Source: CBDFKQ01 sp965248855 | GTDB lineage: Bacteria; Bacteroidota; Bacteroidia; Cytophagales; 172606-1 | Reading direction: 5' to 3' | Assembly (NCBI GenBank): GCA_965248855.1 | Contig: CBDFKQ010000003.1 | Coordinates: 62,001-126,000 of the forward strand | DNA: 64,000 nucleotides | Notes under the pieces: generated by a model | The model's database searches: none | What the model was told of the DNA's origin: nothing | The model's input: the letters and a program-made list of their open reading frames with translations, nothing else | Part shown: piece after piece, positions 62,288 to 64,000 of the stretch | Layout: each line of letters opens with the position of its first letter | Numbering within the stretch: the stretch's first letter is position 1 | Translations under genes and position numbers: made by a program

Positions 62288-63472
62288 ATGGAATATATCT
62301 CTCAACGTCAACTTTTTTTAAATAATCTTGCCCAAACAACCGATTTTCCTTTAATGCTTGAAATAGATTATGCAGAAGGGATTTATTTATACGATACTGA
62401 AGGTAAGCCTTATATGGATTTGATTTCCGGGATTGGAGTAAGCAATGTGGGCCACAGGCATCCAAAAATAATTGAAGCAATAAAAAATCAATTAGATAAA
62501 TATTTGCATTTAATGGTATATGGTGAGTTTATACAATCACCGCAAACCAAAGCTGCACAAAAAATATTGTCAACCTTACCTCATCATTTAAATAACATTT
62601 ATTTTACAAATTCAGGCAGTGAAGCTGTTGAAGGAGCAATGAAATTGGCAAAAAGATTTACAGGAAGGAGCGAAATAATTTCTTTCAACAATGCTTATCA
62701 TGGTTCAACACAAGGAAGTTTATCAGTTTCCGGTTCCGAAAAATTTAAAAATGCTTACCGCCCTTTATTGCCGGGTATCCGGCATATAAATTTCAATTCA
62801 ATATATGATTTAGAAAAAATAAATTTTAAAACTGCCGCAATAATCATCGAAACAATACAGGGTGAGGCAGGAGTAATTATACCTGAAAATGATTTTTTGA
62901 AAAAGTTACGTGAAAAATGTAATCAAACAGGCAGTTTATTAATTCTTGACGAAATACAAACAGGGTTTGGAAGAACAGGAAAATTTTGGGCATTTGAACA
63001 TTTTGATATTGTACCCGATATTTTATTATGTGCAAAAGGAATGGGGGGAGGAATGCCGATTGGTGCATTTATTTCTAATCAAGAGTTAATGTCGGTTTTT
63101 AAAAATAATCCAATTCTTGGTCATATAACAACTTTTGGGGGGCATCCGGTAAGTTGTGCTGCCTGTTTTGCAACAATTGAAATAATAGAACAAGAAAATT
63201 TATTAAAGGAGGTTGAAAAAAAAGAACATTTATTTAAAAAATTATTAATTCATCCAAAAATAAAAAATATTCGCAGCAAAGGTTTAATGATGGCAGTAGA
63301 ATTTGAAAATTTTGAAATTTTAAAACCTATTATCGATAAAGCTATTGAAAAGGGAATTTTAACCGATTGGTTTTTATATTGCGATAACTCAATGCGAATT
63401 GCACCTCCTTTAATTATTAATGAGAAACAAATTAAAGAGGCTTGTGGAGTTATTTTAAGTTGTATCGGATGA
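62288..63472 (+). CDS. Class III PLP-dependent aminotransferase (acetylornithine aminotransferase-like)
   Basis: 394 residues. F-T-N-S-G-S-E-A-V-E-G-A-M-K-L-A, Y-H-G-S-T-Q-G, I-L-D-E-I-Q-T-G-F-G-R-T-G and the PLP lysine in A-K-G-M-G-G-G-M-P near 248. Length and motifs suit ArgD or another ornithine/4-aminobutyrate aminotransferase; no arginine genes are adjacent, so the substrate is open. Divergent from pyrR across 193 AT-rich bases that include an ATATTGATATATGAATATCG stretch (62169-62188) like the gyrA/ribBA motif. Confidence 0.88.
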   Translation: MEYISQRQLFLNNLAQTTDFPLMLEIDYAEGIYLYDTEGKPYMDLISGIGVSNVGHRHPKIIEAIKNQLDKYLHLMVYGEFIQSPQTKAAQKILSTLPHHLNNIYFTNSGSEAVEGAMKLAKRFTGRSEIISFNNAYHGSTQGSLSVSGSEKFKNAYRPLLPGIRHINFNSIYDLEKINFKTAAIIIETIQGEAGVIIPENDFLKKLREKCNQTGSLLILDEIQTGFGRTGKFWAFEHFDIVPDILLCAKGMGGGMPIGAFISNQELMSVFKNNPILGHITTFGGHPVSCAACFATIEIIEQENLLKEVEKKEHLFKKLLIHPKIKNIRSKGLMMAVEFENFEILKPIIDKAIEKGILTDWFLYCDNSMRIAPPLIINEKQIKEACGVILSCIG

Positions 63473-63525
63473 TTTATTTATTGAGAATAATAAAAATATT
63501 ATAAATTTATGAAAACTAATTTTTT

Positions 63526-63825
63526 ATGAATCCTTTAGAAAGATATTTTATAGAAATTCATAAACTTTGCAAAATTTATAAGGTTAAAAGTCTGTATGCC
63601 TTTGGTTCTGTTCTGTCTAATAATTTTACCAATAAATGCGACATTGATTTAATTGTGGATTTTCAACAGTTAGAAGTTTTAGATTATGCCGATAATTATT
63701 TTGATTTTAAATTTTCGTTAGAAGATGTCTTAAAAAGGCCTATTGATTTGTTGGAAGAAAAAGCAATAAAAAATCCATATTTTAAACAAACTGTAAATCA
63801 ACAAAAAAAACTGATTTATGGATAA
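63526..63825 (+). CDS. MNT-type nucleotidyltransferase (antitoxin of a HEPN/MNT pair)
   Basis: 99 residues. A-F-G-S (26-28) followed by C-D-I-D-L-I-V-D (D39, D41) is the minimal nucleotidyltransferase core. In HEPN/MNT modules this enzyme AMPylates and silences a HEPN RNase encoded directly downstream. Here the next frame (63818-63886) starts within this gene but is truncated. Confidence 0.85.
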   Translation: MNPLERYFIEIHKLCKIYKVKSLYAFGSVLSNNFTNKCDIDLIVDFQQLEVLDYADNYFDFKFSLEDVLKRPIDLLEEKAIKNPYFKQTVNQQKKLIYG

Positions 63826-63886
63826 AGAAATTAAAATTTGGCTTTATGATATTGATGTAATTTTACAACTCCCCTTCCCAAATTAA
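63818..63886 (+). pseudogene. Truncated HEPN (DUF86-like) toxin remnant
   Basis: ATG at 63818, eight bases before the end of the MNT gene, reads M-D-K-E-I-K-I-W-L-Y-D-I and stops after 22 residues. The start resembles a DUF86/HEPN N-terminus; the R-x4-6-H active site is missing. It runs 24 bases into the convergent ispE end, so the rest was probably lost or replaced. Confidence 0.55.
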
Positions 63887-64000
63887 AAATTTACTTTTAA
63901 AGCTCTCACTTAAAATAATTTTTTTTTCAAAAATTCCATACATTGTACTGCCTGATCCACTCATAGAGGCATATATAGCGCCAACACTGTACAATAGTTT
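63863..64000 (-). CDS. ispE: 4-diphosphocytidyl-2-C-methyl-D-erythritol kinase (partial, C-terminal end)
   Basis: The last 45 residues, open to the right edge. S-M-S-G-S-G-S-T-M-Y-G-I-F is the GHMP-kinase motif 3 of IspE, which phosphorylates CDP-ME in the MEP isoprenoid pathway. Ends at 63863 within the HEPN remnant. Confidence 0.85.
   Translation of the reverse strand, partial: KLLYSVGAIYASMSGSGSTMYGIFEKKIILSESFKSKFLIWEGEL

Overview
The window is a low-G+C, chromosome-like segment of a Bacteroidota bacterium, probably near the Chitinophagales/Sphingobacteriales. The reasons are the lack of Shine-Dalgarno sequences, promoters of the TTTG-N20/21-TAnnTTTG type (44202-44234 and 45698-45730), a TANFOR-type secreted protein, a type IX sorting-domain fragment, and lineage-typical families (DUF2795, DUF349, DUF5723, CreD next to a DUF4173-like protein, RibBA, HTH_34). 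No rRNA, tRNA or CRISPR array was seen.

Region 1 (1-12.2 kb) is accessory. A very large secreted protein (6695-10498, minus) has a TANFOR/FN3-like N-terminus and a C-terminus resembling the Tox-REase-5 nuclease toxin family; a likely immunity gene starts one base after its stop. Downstream on the same strand lie three further 'toxin tip + small gene' pairs. The tips have no convincing start codon and look like silent cassettes: 6026-6309 with 5751-6029, an IS-interrupted tip with 3093-3740, and a doubly frameshifted tip 2338-2893 with 1882-2334. Each of the last three small genes is followed by a GC-rich palindrome. A complete 1.6-kb IS3-family element (3884-5509, 3-bp target duplication) sits inside one tip. 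A PAS-REC-HPt protein and an orphan type IX sorting domain lie upstream.

Region 2 (12.6-27.2 kb) is mostly core: a TPR sensor-like protein, pgi, purE, a frameshifted outer-membrane protein, isochorismate synthase, a CHASE3-type histidine kinase, a Crp-like regulator, a fatty acid hydroxylase, and a four-gene membrane-protein/HTH_34/DUF4173/creD cluster.

Region 3 (27.3-38.2 kb) is bracketed by two copies of the creD 3' end. The left copy has intact creD and only the tail of a convergent small gene; the right copy has broken creD and the intact small gene. Between them lie DUF2061, an aldehyde dehydrogenase with an in-frame TGA beside its catalytic cysteine, the pstSCAB phosphate transporter, a DNA methyltransferase/nuclease pair, and a RAYT transposase remnant with REP-like hairpins.

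Region 4 (38.2-64 kb) is housekeeping: gyrA, TPR protein, DUF349, DUF2795, MFS, DEAD helicase, YheT-like hydrolase, DUF5723, thioredoxin, ribBA, surE, SDR, EamA, SelW-like, ychF, TlpA-like, response regulator, pyrB, pyrR and a class III aminotransferase. It ends with an MNT nucleotidyltransferase, a truncated HEPN partner and the 3' end of ispE. A TATCAATATCRTT motif recurs in the long leaders of gyrA and ribBA, with related sequences elsewhere.
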